Assembly: GCA_028622995.1 (NCBI GenBank)
Contig: JAJQJQ010000013.1
Coordinates: 3,720,001 to 3,784,000 of the forward strand
Source of the DNA: Panagrolaimus kolymaensis
Lineage: Eukaryota > Nematoda > Chromadorea > Rhabditida > Panagrolaimidae
Length of the DNA stretch: 64,000 bases
Direction: 5' to 3'
The notes beneath the pieces are model-generated. The model was not told the DNA's origin. It saw only the letters and a program-made list of their open reading frames with translations, and did not search any database. Of the stretch, positions 16,201-28,383 are shown piece after piece. The position numbers and the translations under genes were made by a program. Within the stretch, counting starts at the first letter, position 1, and each line of letters opens with the position of its first letter.

Positions 16201-19200
16201 ATCAAAATGTTTTTTAACTTTTACGGATTCAGCATCCATTTCTTAACAAAATGGTTTGATTTTTATATTAACTAATAACCAACGCCAATCGTGAAAATAG
16301 CTAAAATTAAAATTAATTAAAAGGTTTCGATACTACCATAAATTTAAGGTATCAAAATGTTTTTTAACTTTTACGGATTCAGCATCCATTTCTTAACAAA
16401 TTGGTTTGATTTTTATATTAACTAATAACCAACGCCAATCGTGAAAATAGCTAAAATTAAAATTAATTAAAAGGTTTCGATACTACCATAAATTTAAGGT
16501 ATCAAAATGTTTTTTAACTTTTATGGATTCAGCATCCATTTCTTAACAAATTGGTTTGATTTTTTAAAGAACAAATCACCTTCTTCACACACGAAAATAG
16601 CTAAAATTAAAATTAATTAAAAGGTTTCGATACTACCATAAATTTAAGGTATCAAAATGTTTTTTAACTTTTATGGATTCAGCATCCATTTCTTAACAAA
16701 TTGGTTTGATTTTTTAAAGAACAAATCACCTTCTTCACACACGAAAATAGCTAAAATTAAAATTAATTAAAAGGTTTCGATACTACCATAAATTTAAGGT
16801 ATCAAAATGTTTTTTAACTTTTACGGATTCAGCATCCATTTCTTAACAAAATGGTTTGATTTTTATATTAACTAATAACCAACGCCAATCGTGAAAATAG
16901 CTAAAATTAAAATTAATTAAAAGGTTTCGATACTACCATAAATTTAAGGTATCAAAATGTTTTTTAACTTTTATGGATTCAGCATCCATTTCTTAACAAA
17001 TTGGTTTGATTTTTTAAAGAACAAATCACCTTCTTCACACACGAAAATAGCTAAAATTAAAATTAATTAAAAGGTTTCGATACTACCATAAATTTAAGGT
17101 ATCAAAATGTTTTTTAACTTTTACGGATTCAGCATCCATTTCTTAACAAAATGGTTTGATTTTTATATTAACTAATAACCAACGCCAATCGTGAAAATAG
17201 CTAAAATTAAAATTAATTAAAAGGTTTCGATACTACCATAAATTTAAGGTATCAAAATGTTTTTTAACTTTTACGGATTCAGCATCCATTTCTTAACAAA
17301 TTGGTTTGATTTTTATATTAACTAATAACCAACGCCAATCGTGAAAATAGCTAAAATTAAAATTAATTAAAAGGTTTCGATACTACCATAAATTTAAGGT
17401 ATCAAAATGTTTTTTAACTTTTACGGATTCAGCATCCATTTCTTAACAAAATGGTTTGATTTTTATATTAACTAATAACCAACGCCAATCGTGAAAATAG
17501 CTAAAATTAAAATTAATTAAAAGGTTTCGATACTACCATAAATTTAAGGTATCAAAATGTTTTTTAACTTTTATGGATTCAGCATCCATTTCTTAACAAA
17601 TTGGTTTGATTTTTTAAAGAACAAATCACCTTCTTCACACACGAAAATAGCTAAAATTAAAATTAATTAAAAGGTTTCGATACTACCATAAATTTAAGGT
17701 ATCAAAATGTTTTTTAACTTTTACGGATTCAGCATCCATTTCTTAACAAATTGGTTTGATTTTTATATTAACTAATAACCAACGCCAATCGTGAAAATAG
17801 CTAAAATTAAAATTAATTAAAAGGTTTCGATACTACCATAAATTTAAGGTATCAAAATGTTTTTTAACTTTTACGGATTCAGCATCCATTTCTTAACAAA
17901 ATGGTTTGATTTTTATATTAACTAATAACCAACGCCAATCGTGAAAATAGCTAAAATTAAAATTAATTAAAAGGTTTCGATACTACCATAAATTTAAGGT
18001 ATCAAAATGTTTTTTAACTTTTACGGATTCAGCATCCATTTCTTAACAAATTGGTTTGATTTTTATATTAACTAATAACCAACGCCAATCGTGAAAATAG
18101 CTAAAATTAAAATTAATTAAAAGGTTTCGATACTACCATAAATTTAAGGTATCAAAATGTTTTTTAACTTTTACGGATTCAGCATCCATTTCTTAACAAA
18201 ATGGTTTGATTTTTATATTAACTAATAACCAACGCCAATCGTGAAAATAGCTAAAATTAAAATTAATTAAAAGGTTTCGATACTACCATAAATTTAAGGT
18301 ATCAAAATGTTTTTTAACTTTTACGGATTCAGCATCCATTTCTTAACAAAATGGTTTGATTTTTATATTAACTAATAACCAACGCCAATCGTGAAAATAG
18401 CTAAAATTAAAATTAATTAAAAGGTTTCGATACTACCATAAATTTAAGGTATCAAAATGTTTTTTAACTTTTATGGATTCAGCATCCATTTCTTAACAAA
18501 TTGGTTTGATTTTTTAAAGAACAAATCACCTTCTTCACACACGAAAATAGCTAAAATTAAAATTAATTAAAAGGTTTCGATACTACCATAAATTTAAGGT
18601 ATCAAAATGTTTTTTAACTTTTACGGATTCAGCATCCATTTCTTAACAAAATGGTTTGATTTTTATATTAACTAATAACCAACGCCAATCGTGAAAATAG
18701 CTAAAATTAAAATTAATTAAAAGGTTTCGATACTACCATAAATTTAAGGTATCAAAATGTTTTTTAACTTTTACGGATTCAGCATCCATTTCTTAACAAA
18801 TTGGTTTGATTTTTATATTAACTAATAACCAACGCCAATCGTGAAAATAGCTAAAATTAAAATTAATTAAAAGGTTTCGATACTACCATAAATTTAAGGT
18901 ATCAAAATGTTTTTTAACTTTTACGGATTCAGCATCCATTTCTTAACAAAATGGTTTGATTTTTATATTAACTAATAACCAACGCCAATCGTGAAAATAG
19001 CTAAAATTAAAATTAATTAAAAGGTTTCGATACTACCATAAATTTAAGGTATCAAAATGTTTTTTAACTTTTACGGATTCAGCATCCATTTCTTAACAAA
19101 ATGGTTTGATTTTTATATTAACTAATAACCAACGCCAATCGTGAAAATAGCTAAAATTAAAATTAATTAAAAGGTTTCGATACTACCATAAATTTAAGGT

Positions 19201-20326
19201 ATCAAAATGTTTTTTAACTTTTATGGATTCAGCATCCATTTCTTAACAAATTGGTTTGATTTTTTAAAGAACAAATCACCTTCTTCACACACGAAAATAG
19301 CTAAAATTAAAATTAATTAAAAGGTTTCGATACTACCATAAATTTAAGGTATCAAAATGTTTTTTAACTTTTACGGATTCAGCATCCATTTCTTAACAAA
19401 TTGGTTTGATTTTTATATTAACTAATAACCAACGCCAATCGTGAAAATAGCTAAAATTAAAATTAATTAAAAGGTTTCGATACTACCATAAATTTAAGGT
19501 ATCAAAATGTTTTTTAACTTTTACGGATTCAGCATCCATTTCTTAACAAAATGGTTTGATTTTTATATTAACTAATAACCAACGCCAATCGTGAAAATAG
19601 CTAAAATTAAAATTAATTAAAAGGTTTCGATACTACCATAAATTTAAGGTATCAAAATGTTTTTTAACTTTTACGGATTCAGCATCCATTTCTTAACAAA
19701 ATGGTTTGATTTTTATATTAACTAATAACCAACGCCAATCGTGAAAATAGCTAAAATTAAAATTAATTAAAAGGTTTCGATACTACCATAAATTTAAGGT
19801 ATCAAAATGTTTTTTAACTTTTATGGATTCAGCATCCATTTCTTAACAAATTGGTTTGATTTTTTAAAGAACAAATCACCTTCTTCACACACGAAAATAG
19901 CTAAAATTAAAATTAAATAAAAGGTTTCGATACTACCATAAATTTAAGGTATCAAAATGTTTTTTAACTTTTACGGATTCAGCATCCATTTCTTAACAAA
20001 ATGGTTTGATTTTTATATTAACTAATAACCAACGCCAATCGTGAAAATAGCTAAAATTAAAATTAATTAAAAGGTTTCGATACTACCATAAATTTAAGGT
20101 ATCAAAATGTTTTTTAACTTTTATGGATTCAGCATCCATTTCTTAACAAAATGGTTTGATTTTTATATTAACTAATAACCAACGCCAATCGTGAAAATAG
20201 CTAAAATTAAAATTAATTAAAAGGTTTCGATACTACCATAAATTTAATGTATCAAAATGTTTTTTAACTTTTCTTGATTGAGCATCCAATTCTTAACAAA
20301 ATGGTTTTATTTTTATACTACAAAAA

Positions 20327-20722
20327 TCTGATTTAAATTTAAAAGACAATATTAATTTTGGATTTTTTTACTTTACAATTCGCTTAGGAATATTCCCTCC
20401 AGCCAGCAAGATAGAAAGCTTTTAAAATCAAAGGGCTTAAAAATTCCAGTACGAAAATTTTTTTAGTTTACGACGCTTTGTAGCTTAAAAAAGAAAGTAA
20501 TATTCTGCCGCAAATTTGAAAAAAAAGCTCTAATGAATAGAATCCTTTAAAAAGGGTAACTTTGCATTATTCTAACCGCAATTTATAAGCATTTGATAAA
20601 AAAATCTCACAAAAATGAAACCTATTTTTTATTTCAAATAAAACATCAAACATAAAATGAAAAATGGTTATAACGAAAAATATAAATAGATAATGAGAAT
20701 AGTTTAAATGGAGAAATTTTCT
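20327..20722. other. Satellite/unique-sequence junction, no gene seen
   Basis: AT-rich unique sequence between the decayed last monomer and the first gene. No open frame or repeat recognised. Confidence 0.6.
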
Positions 20723-22893
20723 TTATTTCTTCTTTTTGTTAACCTTTTTAATGGTTTTTTCCATGGGAGGGTTTTTTGGTAAGCCATTAAAATCATATAT
20801 TCGTGGTCTACATATATGGTCGTTTTCATAAATTACAACATATTCTTCTTCTCCATTTTTACTTTTCTCAACCTTTGCTTTTACATATTTAGTATGAGGA
20901 TTGCATTTATAACAAATATATAATCCTTTTTTCTCTTTGTTTAATACATAGCATAAGTCTCTATTTTCTGGATGAAATATAATTAAATGTGCATTTGGTT
21001 CGTCCTTCTTATTTGGTTTTAATTCATAATCAAGTTTCTTAAGAACTACAATTTTCTTTATTTCAGGTTCATATTCTTGTAAACAGCCAGGAGCATGGTT
21101 GAAATGATTAACCATTATACATTCTTCACCTTGATCATTATTATGTATTCTTGCTTTACACCTTTGATCCGGTTGTGGCTGTAATTCTTTACATGGTACA
21201 CAATAATATCTATTACAGCTTTTGTAATATTTATAACACTTTGATCTATCATTTGAAACAAAAATATATAAATTAACTTTTGGGTTACCCTTGGTATTGG
21301 AATGAAAAACAAAATAAGGTGGACGAATAATTTTTGGCTTTACCCAAATATCTCCCCTAAAAAATGAGTACCTTATTTACAAAATAAAAAAACTTTTTTT
21401 GCTCTAATACAATACATATATAATATATTTAAAATGAAGTCAATTTTTTTTACTACTTACGGGCCACTGAAGTTCTCATCATTAACTTCTTCTAAAATTT
21501 CGTCAATTGAATTAATTTGATTTGTGTTAGATTCTTCGTCGTCTTCGACATTTTCACTTATGTCATTCTCTTCATCACATTCATCGCTGATTCCATTGTC
21601 ATTGTCATCATCTTCACTTTCTGCGTCCTCGCTTGAGTTGGGACCAGCTGGATCAGAAGATATTAATTTTGTTCCACGTTTACGCAAATTATATCTTTTG
21701 CAAACAACAGCGGTGGAATCATCAATGGCACGTAATGTGGGAGACAAAATACCTTCTGCCAAAGTTTCATGAGCTGATAGATTTCTAAAAAAGAAAAAAT
21801 AATGTATTGAATTACTAAACTTTTATATATATAAAACTTACTCAGATTCATCATCTTCAATGGTATTTTCAAATTCGTTATTAGGAGTTATATGGGTTTC
21901 GATTTGGCTGCTATTTGGAGTTTGTTTGTCTCCATCGGATTCATCGACAACAACTTCTGTTTTAATTAATGGAGAATTTCTTAGAGGTTGGTTATGTGAC
22001 TGATTTTGATTCGTTTTTGGTAAAGAAGGTCGAGGGAAGGGTGAGGAATTCTTGCTAGTTTTTTGCTTTTTTGATGGCGGTCTAAAATAATATTTTTTTG
22101 CATAAAACAAAATATTTAAAAAAAAATGCTTACTCATTTTCATTTTCTTCATTGTCGTTGGCGGCTTCTTTTTTAATGACAGCAAAAACAATTTCATCGA
22201 CATTCTTTGATTTTAAAAATTTTATGAAATTTGTTTTTTCTTTGCCAGCAAATAAATTTCCTAAATCCATCAAAAGTTGCTTGAAAAATACCTTTGGAAT
22301 TGGGCTGTTTGAAATTGTATCACAAAGAGGGTTCAAGAATCGCTCATTAAAAAGATCAGTGGATTTTTTTGGAGTAAGCTAAAAAAAAGTTTTTTTTAAT
22401 GGGAATGTAAACCATATATTTTACCTTTGTATTTGATTTTGAAATAAAAGTGAAAACTTTCTTGCAAGTTTTTTCTTTATCAAAAACCATGGCAAAGTTG
22501 TAAATATTTTTGTTATCAAATACGCATAAAATGTGCTAAAAAATTAAAAATTATAAAAATACCAAATATAAAATAATACAATTTACTTACTTTTTTTTGA
22601 ATCGATAAACTTTCAAATGAAACAGAAAAGGGCTTAAAATCATCTAAACAAAAAAAGGAATTTTAAAAAAACTATCAAAATAAATGTGTATTTTTACCTT
22701 CAATTTTGGATGAAATTGTTAAATGTTTAGTCATTCCATTGGCAGAAAGCTCAAAAATTCCTAGATCCTCAATTCTTAAATCCCTGGTGATAATCAGCAA
22801 ATGTTTCTTTTCATTCTAAAATTGTTTCTTAAACATTTTGAAATATAAATTGAAAAAATATTTTACAGTTAAAAATCCAAAGGTTTCTTCCAT
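20723..22893 (-). CDS. Unnamed protein: PH-like + helical region + acidic linker + two C2HC finger modules (583 aa)
   Basis: Eight exons join in frame: 22867-22893, 22698-22815, 22591-22643, 22425-22535, 22134-22378, 21842-22081, 21461-21784 and 20723-21356. Residues 1 to ~105 form a beta-rich domain matching the N-terminus of the paralogue at 59 kb (shared FEL and ETC-K patterns); ~105-185 is helical; ~190-370 is polar with a long Asp/Glu-rich stretch. The last exon encodes two ~80-residue modules with Y-x-C-x2-C and H-x-[GI]C signatures. The start ATG was chosen by alignment with the paralogue; it lies 24 nt downstream of a TTCATAG acceptor, which would suit trans-splicing. The finger resembles WRKY-GCM1/FLYWCH-type zinc modules. 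The N-terminal half may be Rpn13-like (Pru + DEUBAD); both are inference. Function unknown. Confidence 0.8.
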
Positions 22894-24083
22894 TTTTGAA
22901 AATAAATTAGAAGTAAACTATGAAGAATAAAAAAAAGAGTAGCAAAAATAAAAAGTAAATTGTCTTTTTTGGTTAATGAAAACTTTTTTTTTAAGTTTTT
23001 TGGTAAACAACTTATTTGCTGCTGGTGGCTGGCTAAGTACATCCTGAAGCCATTTTCCATTCTAAAAGGTCAGTGAAATTTTTCATTTTTCGTTGAGACA
23101 AAAAAGAAATAATATAAATTTCTAATAGAGTTGTGGGTTTGGCCAAATTCGAAAAAAACTCAGGGCCCAATTTTGCTACCGATCCAAATTTTATGTTATT
23201 TGTGACCGTCGGTCCAAATGAAAAATCCAGGAGTAAGCAAATATATAAATAATACAAATAATTCATAAGTAAATGAAAGATCAACAAAAATATTAAAATG
23301 AATCAACTTTTATTTGTGTTTTACATTATGATCTTTTAGATTTTTGTATATTTCAGCGTTTTTTTCTTTCCAGTTTTCAAAAGCTTACTATTGTATAAGC
23401 CAAAGTCATTTGCTCTTGTTTTTGACTCAAAAGAGCTGCAAATAAATATTTTCCACTAGACTTTGGATGAGTTGTATTTAACCCAGCTTCATATTTTGTG
23501 TTTGAAGCATCACAAATTTTGTTTTTGTATTGCCATTTATCTTCAACGTAATCTCTGTAAAATATTTGTGTTATATTCTCGTCCCAAAATCATATTTGGG
23601 AATTTTGGTCAAAAAAAAGTTAACTTAAATATTCAAAAAAAAAATCATCTAAATGGCGAATAATAGGCGGCCATAAATTTTTTAACAAATATTAAGAAAA
23701 AAATGAATGGTTTGTTGCTTTTACCATTTCTAATAATCATGGCCAAAAAAATAAAATAAAATCATTAGAGCATTCTCTAACACTTATTATATTTTAAAAA
23801 AGAAGAGAAGGAAAAGCAAATACAACGTCAAAGGTTGCAAAAATAATAGCCTGAAATACCTTTCTTTTTCAATCAGCAATGATTTTGGTTTTTGAAAAAT
23901 ATCACAAAGATATTTTTATATTTTGTAAAAAAAGAAAGAAACAAAAAAATATTTTAATCAAGAGCTTATTTTTATTGATTGTTCGTTCTAAATTTATATA
24001 TTTCGAATTAAGTTTTTTGTCAAAAGAAAATGATATATGTGGTTATAATTTATTCATTTATTTAAACAAAAAACATCAAAGTT
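22894..24083. other. Intergenic, 1.2 kb, no gene supported
   Basis: AT-rich sequence upstream of the finger-protein gene. Short open frames at 22869-23060 and 23033-23287 (minus) lack a consistent splice path or similarity that I can see. Confidence 0.5.
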
Positions 24084-24664
24084 TTAATTAGGAGGGTAAA
24101 CACAACACTTTTGATTTCCAACTTGGGCACAAGTTTTTCCATCTTTACAGCTACTTTGTGTGCATTGAGTACGGCAAAAAACAGGCTTTACCTATAAAAT
24201 AAATAACCTTTAATTAATCAATGAAAAACTTGGAGGAAAAAAAGGACTTGAAAGCAGTGTTTTTTTTTTAAAGAAAAAGGTTTATATTCAAAATTTTCTT
24301 ACTCTACGAATCCCAAGATGAATTGGAGCCTAAAAATTAAGATACTAATAATTAAAAAAAGAAAAACAAAAAACTTTTATTTTTTTACAAAACTCACATA
24401 ACAATCACCATTTTCACAAAAAGCTCGTTCAGGACATTGCTCTTCTGTTTCGCAATAAACTAGTTCAGGAATATCAACCTTTGGAGAAGGAGCAGTAGCC
24501 GTGACATATTGGCCACCACGGTGATGATTTGGTGTCTTGTTGGTGATCTAATATAAATTTCCTTGTTTCTATCCCCACTATTCTTAATGAAAAAAACTTA
24601 CAGGCTTAATCCAAGCTGAAACACTAGCAAAAAGGCAGAAAAAAGCGAAAAGAACGAATTTCAT
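24084..24664 (-). CDS. Small secreted Cys-rich protein (115 aa)
   Basis: Four exons, all separated by phase-0 introns: 24602-24664, 24398-24547, 24303-24329 and 24084-24191. The first exon encodes a signal peptide (MKFVLFAFFCLFASVSA) and little else. Mature protein: a His/Gly/Pro-rich stretch, then C-x5-C-x5-C-x4-C (..CETEEQCPERAFCENGDC..), which resembles an EB-type module, and a C-terminal six-cysteine part ending C-C-V-Y-P-P-N. A TATA-like TATAAAAG lies at 24731-24738, about 70 bp upstream of the ATG. Likely secreted and disulphide-bonded; role unknown. It shares the one-exon signal-peptide layout with three other small genes in this window. Confidence 0.8.
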
Positions 24665-25123
24665 GATTTTGTTTGATTATGAAAGCGTCGATTTTAGTAG
24701 ACTATGGTTTTTTAATATTCTGTCTAATGTCTTTTATATCAAAAAAATTCAAACAAAAAAAGTATTCAAAAATGAATATTTCATTATTTTTTAATGGACG
24801 AGACAAGTTTTTAGTGAAAGAAACACTTCTTGATTTAAAATAACGTTGCAAAAAAATAAATAAATAACAAAGGAGCTTTTAGATAAAATTATTAATGCTA
24901 AAAGATGAAACACATAAAACCGAGGTGCTCATGGAACAAATAAAATAGTGTAGTAAAAAAGAAAGAAAATCTTTTCTTTTGAATTTATTGTTTAAAAAGC
25001 TATCCGTAAGAAAATTGTAACTGCACCATTTTATTAGTTCGTTTTACATACATTGCATTTCAAAAAACGTTTATTATTACAAGCATTCTAAAATTTAAAA
25101 ACAAGCTAAGAAATTTATTTAAA
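24665..25123. other. Intergenic, no gene seen
   Basis: AT-rich spacer between the small secreted protein gene (promoter side) and the 3' end of a carboxypeptidase gene. Contains TATAAAAG at 24731-24738 on the minus strand. Confidence 0.6.
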
Positions 25124-26778
25124 TTATTGAATCGGTTGATTTTTGATGAATTTTTGGATGGCAAAAGTTGTTTCTGGAGCTCTCCATTCGGGTGCCATAT
25201 GACCTGCGCCGCGAATAGTAACAAATGTAACATTTTTATCATAAACAGTTGCGAAACCACCAACTTGTCCATTAACTTCAAAAGCAAATTTGGGTTTTAA
25301 AAGTTGATAGCCAAGTTGATCAGTAAATTGCTGACCGCCAAGGAAATTACACATCGTATCTGTGTCACCATAATAAAGTAGGACCCGAACATTTGCAGCG
25401 ACAATTTTCTTAACAAATGGAGTCATGTCACTGTATTGCCAAGTATAGCCTAAATAAATTACATTTAACATTATAGCAATGGAAGTAGTGTATTTTATAA
25501 ATTTAATTTTAAAAAATGGCTTTTGCTTCTTTACAAAAAAATGAATAAATTGCTCCCTGCGTTTTGTTTTTAGCAAAACTAAACTTTTTTTTGACAATAA
25601 TTTGATGCTTAAAATTCGATTTACCTTGGTTTATATCGTCGTTGCAAATACTCCATTCCCCAAGATTTTCATTAATATGGAGAGCTTTTCGAACTTCTGG
25701 ATTATTCATATATGTTTCGATATCCGTGTCATTAAAGCATGGAATACCATTCGATGGGGTATTTTTGAGTAAAATTTTCTTTTTCATTTGTGCTTTAAAA
25801 ATATTTATAAACTTTGGATACAAATTCATTCTTCGAGAATTAAGAAGCGAAGAAGAATCACAATTTCGATAAATATCATATGGATTTATATTACCATCTG
25901 TACCAAGATTTTCAGCCATTTCTTTACATTCAGGGGTAAGGTCACTGGTATTGCAAGTATCATAACACCCTTTACAACATTTATTTTCAAAAGTATTCCA
26001 TGCTTTTTCATCAATGAGCCCATGAGCATATGAAAATTGGACAGAAGTTTTACCAAAGATAGCCCAATTAACCAAACCATTTCCAATTCCAATGCCTTCA
26101 AGTTTAATGGTAAAATCACTTTGTCCAGCGACAACTTTAGCAGCTAAACTTGGAACGTAAACACCGCCATAAGATTCACCAAAAATGAAAGTTGGATGTC
26201 TTCTGAACAAAGGATGAAGGCCAAAAAATTCTTTTAATCCTATATAATTATAATTTGCTGTCTGAAAACCTCTATTAAATTAATCTTAATAATCTATATT
26301 CAAAGGTTTACAATAGCATCGTTATATGTGACATTATCTTCTGTTGAATACGAATATCCAACACCCGCTGGAGATTCGATGTAAACAACTGAAGCAAACT
26401 TATTCCATGCATTTGGATTTGATCGTAAAGTCTTTCCATCTGGATTTACCAGATATGGACCCATTTCGTGGAGAAGCCCTACAAAAAAGTTATATTGGTA
26501 AGCTTTAGAAAAAAATGTTTACCTTCAAGAGAGCTACAACCTGGTCCACCATTAAACCAGAAAATTAAAGGATCATTGGATGGATCATTTTGAGATTCAA
26601 CAAACCAATAATGAAGGAATTTGGCTTTTGCAACTCTTAAATATCCAGAATAATGTTTGAAATTTATATCAAAATTAAGACCTGGAAGATTGATTATTTC
26701 ATCTTTACTTCCTGGATCAGCAGTAACAGAAATGAAAACAAAGGCCAAATAAACAGCGAAGCACAAACAACGGAGCAT
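25124..26778 (-). CDS. Serine carboxypeptidase (S10), copy A, intact (461 aa)
   Basis: Exons 26523-26778, 26312-26478, 25625-26261 and 25124-25449 join in frame. The protein is a secreted or lysosomal exopeptidase of the S10 (cathepsin A-like) family that removes C-terminal residues at acid pH. Signal peptide [20 protein letters not shown]; substrate-binding [10 protein letters not shown] at the end of exon 1; nucleophile Ser in GESYGG; catalytic Asp in GDTDTMC; His in GAGHMAPEW. Length is normal for the family. The intron at 25450-25624 is absent from all other copies here. A TATA box (TATAAAAAGA) lies at 26831-26840. It is the only complete copy without a head-to-head partner. Confidence 0.93.
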
Positions 26779-26830
26779 CGTCGAAGAAGAAACGAAATCG
26801 TTGCTTATTGTTTATTTAAAATTTTTTGCT

Positions 26831-26840
26831 TCTTTTTATA
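26831..26840 (-). promoter_or_regulatory. TATA box of carboxypeptidase copy A
   Basis: TATAAAAAGA about 55 bp upstream of the ATG. The same element followed by AGC and a short run to the ATG (ending in a TTCGAC motif) occurs upstream of copies B and G, so it is conserved within this subgroup. Confidence 0.6.
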
Positions 26841-27311
26841 CACAATTTTTTAATTGCAATTAATTAATTGTATGGATTTTGTTCTACTTTTTAACAAAAA
26901 AATGGATACCAAATTTTTGTAATTGTCAATAAAAAGAAAAACCAATTAATTAAAAATGAAAGCTTAAATTATTGTTATTTATTTTTTTGCTTTCTTTTTT
27001 TGGCTTTTCTTAAGTTTTCAAACATAAATAAAGTTTGATTATTTCCCATTGTTTCACAAATAAAATCAATCTTTTATATTTTCTTTTTTTACAATATTTT
27101 TCCATTTATAGAAATTTTTTTGTCTAATTTTTTATAAGATTAGTCACCAATATTTCGAATTTCCGACATTTAAAAAAACAAAAATCTAACAAAATAAGAT
27201 GAGACACATTTGTTGTAAAAATAATCTTTATTTTGTTTTATTTTTTTTAATAAAAGCTCTTAACATGGTCATAAAATTTATTTATTCAACAAACAAAATT
27301 TGACCGATTTA
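26841..27311. other. Intergenic, no gene seen
   Basis: AT-rich spacer with long T and A runs. No open frame or repeat recognised. Confidence 0.6.
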
Positions 27312-27662
27312 TTAAGAGCACCACCCTTCGCCAATATAAGGAATGATACAATGATGGAAACCAGGACAGTCTGCATCTGATTTGCATGGTTTATTAGATC
27401 CATAAGATCCTTCAACCTAAAAAAATAAAAAGTGTTTTGCTTCAATAAATTTTTAGAAATTTTTTTTTATCGATACAGTTATCATGAAACTTTCTTAACC
27501 ACCAACCAACAAAACTTTTCATTTCCTGTGTTAGTGAAGTCAAGTTTCACAAACAAACAAAAAAATAAAAAAACTTACAACAATTCTTTTGTCAGAAAAT
27601 GCTTCGCTACCATTGACTAAAAAGGAGGCAACAAGAAGGATGAAGACAGCGAAGAAGTTCAT
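27312..27662 (-). CDS. Small secreted four-cysteine peptide (62 aa)
   Basis: Two exons, 27579-27662 and 27312-27416, phase-0 intron. Exon 1 encodes signal peptide and propeptide start (MNFFAVFILLVASFLVNGSE then AFSDKR). Exon 2 encodes the mature part with C-x5-C-x5-C-x9-C (CKSDADC, CPGFHHC, ending GEGWCS). The leader closely resembles that of the gene at 51.9 kb (shared FF..ILL.ASFLV.GSEAF pattern), so both come from one family. A basic DKR site precedes the exon junction. Likely a secreted effector or antimicrobial-type peptide; this is inference. Confidence 0.75.
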
Positions 27663-28383
27663 ATTTTTTTCAATTCAATGTTTATGATTTTTCTGAAAAT
27701 TTTTTTGATCATTTTTATATGAAATTTTTTTAGATGCTTTTAAAGTACTATTTTTTGAAATTATTGTTATGTTAATGGCTTTAAAAGCTTTTGCCCATTA
27801 AAAATTCAGGAATATTTTGTAAAAATTTTTTTCTTTGACATCTTTTTTTTTGAAAAATTTTCACCTTTCTAAACAAAGAAGAAGAAAAACAGACCGTTTT
27901 GATCTTCGCCTCACTGTAAATTACATTTCTCATAAAAGACTCAATTCCACACGTTATTGGAAAAAATAAATCGAACAGAGGCGGCAAATTTTCTCCCTTC
28001 ACTAAAGTTGAAATGAAAGAATCCGAGATTCAAGTTATTTCCTATTTTTTGCAGTCTAAGATTATTCAAGAGTCAAAATTGCTTAAGGTATTACTTTAAC
28101 ACACAGTGGTTCTAATATAAACATAATAATGCGAAATAATAAAAATCATAAATTTCGGTTAGCAGATCGGGCGTTCTCATTCCTAAAACAGCCGCACCCC
28201 TCGCTTCGCTCGGGGTGCGGCGGGATTAGTGATTATCGAGGTCAACTTGACTTTTTATACATATCCTTCCAATTTATATTGATTTTTTTCTCTTGCAAAA
28301 AGCATGGAAGAAAAAAATTAAGTTGGCGTTTTTCACTTTTTTGTTGGGCTGCTCTATATTTATTTTTAGTTGTGCCATCAAAA
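27663..28383. other. Intergenic with a GC-rich hairpin
   Basis: AT-rich apart from the hairpin at 28191-28221. The open frame of the next gene extends back to 28129, but that part has no similarity to its paralogues and the next TATTTTTAG acceptor lies just before the ATG at 28384, so I treat it as non-coding. Confidence 0.5.
28191..28221. repeat. Perfect GC-rich inverted repeat
   Basis: GCCGCACCCC at 28191-28200 and its exact reverse complement GGGGTGCGGC at 28212-28221 enclose an 11-nt loop. It stands out in a region well above 65% A+T. It may be a trace of a mobile element; no target duplication seen. Confidence 0.8.

Larger units (their letters stand above)
1..20326. repeat. 150-bp satellite DNA array, 135 full monomers plus one partial
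   Basis: A head-to-tail array with a strict 150-bp period from the first base of the window; 135 complete units end at 20250 and a decayed partial copy ends near 20326. The left boundary is outside the window. Monomers begin ATCAAAATGTTTTTTAACTT and fall into two types that differ only at monomer positions 65-92 (14 substitutions, no indel): type A (about 90 copies) has TATTAACTAATAACC there, type B (about 45) has TAAAGAACAAATCACC. Other variable sites are C/T at 24, A/T at 51, A/T at 117, and TACTACC/TTCTGCC at 131-137. No open reading frame of note. The length is near that of a nucleosome repeat. A role in heterochromatin or chromosome structure is inference. Confidence 0.98.

Noticed and set aside
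1..20326. Regular repeats that could suggest a CRISPR array
   Set aside because: Period of 150 bp, near-identical whole units, no unique spacers, and eukaryotic gene structures next to it.
22869..23287. Extra 5' exons or an immunoglobulin-like domain for the finger gene
   Set aside because: A first reading looked Ig-like, but alignment with the 59-kb paralogue explains the region as its N-terminal domain; upstream frames do not join.
28129..28383. N-terminal extension of the single-exon F-box-like gene
   Set aside because: Unlike paralogues, contains the GC hairpin in frame, and an acceptor lies directly before the downstream ATG.
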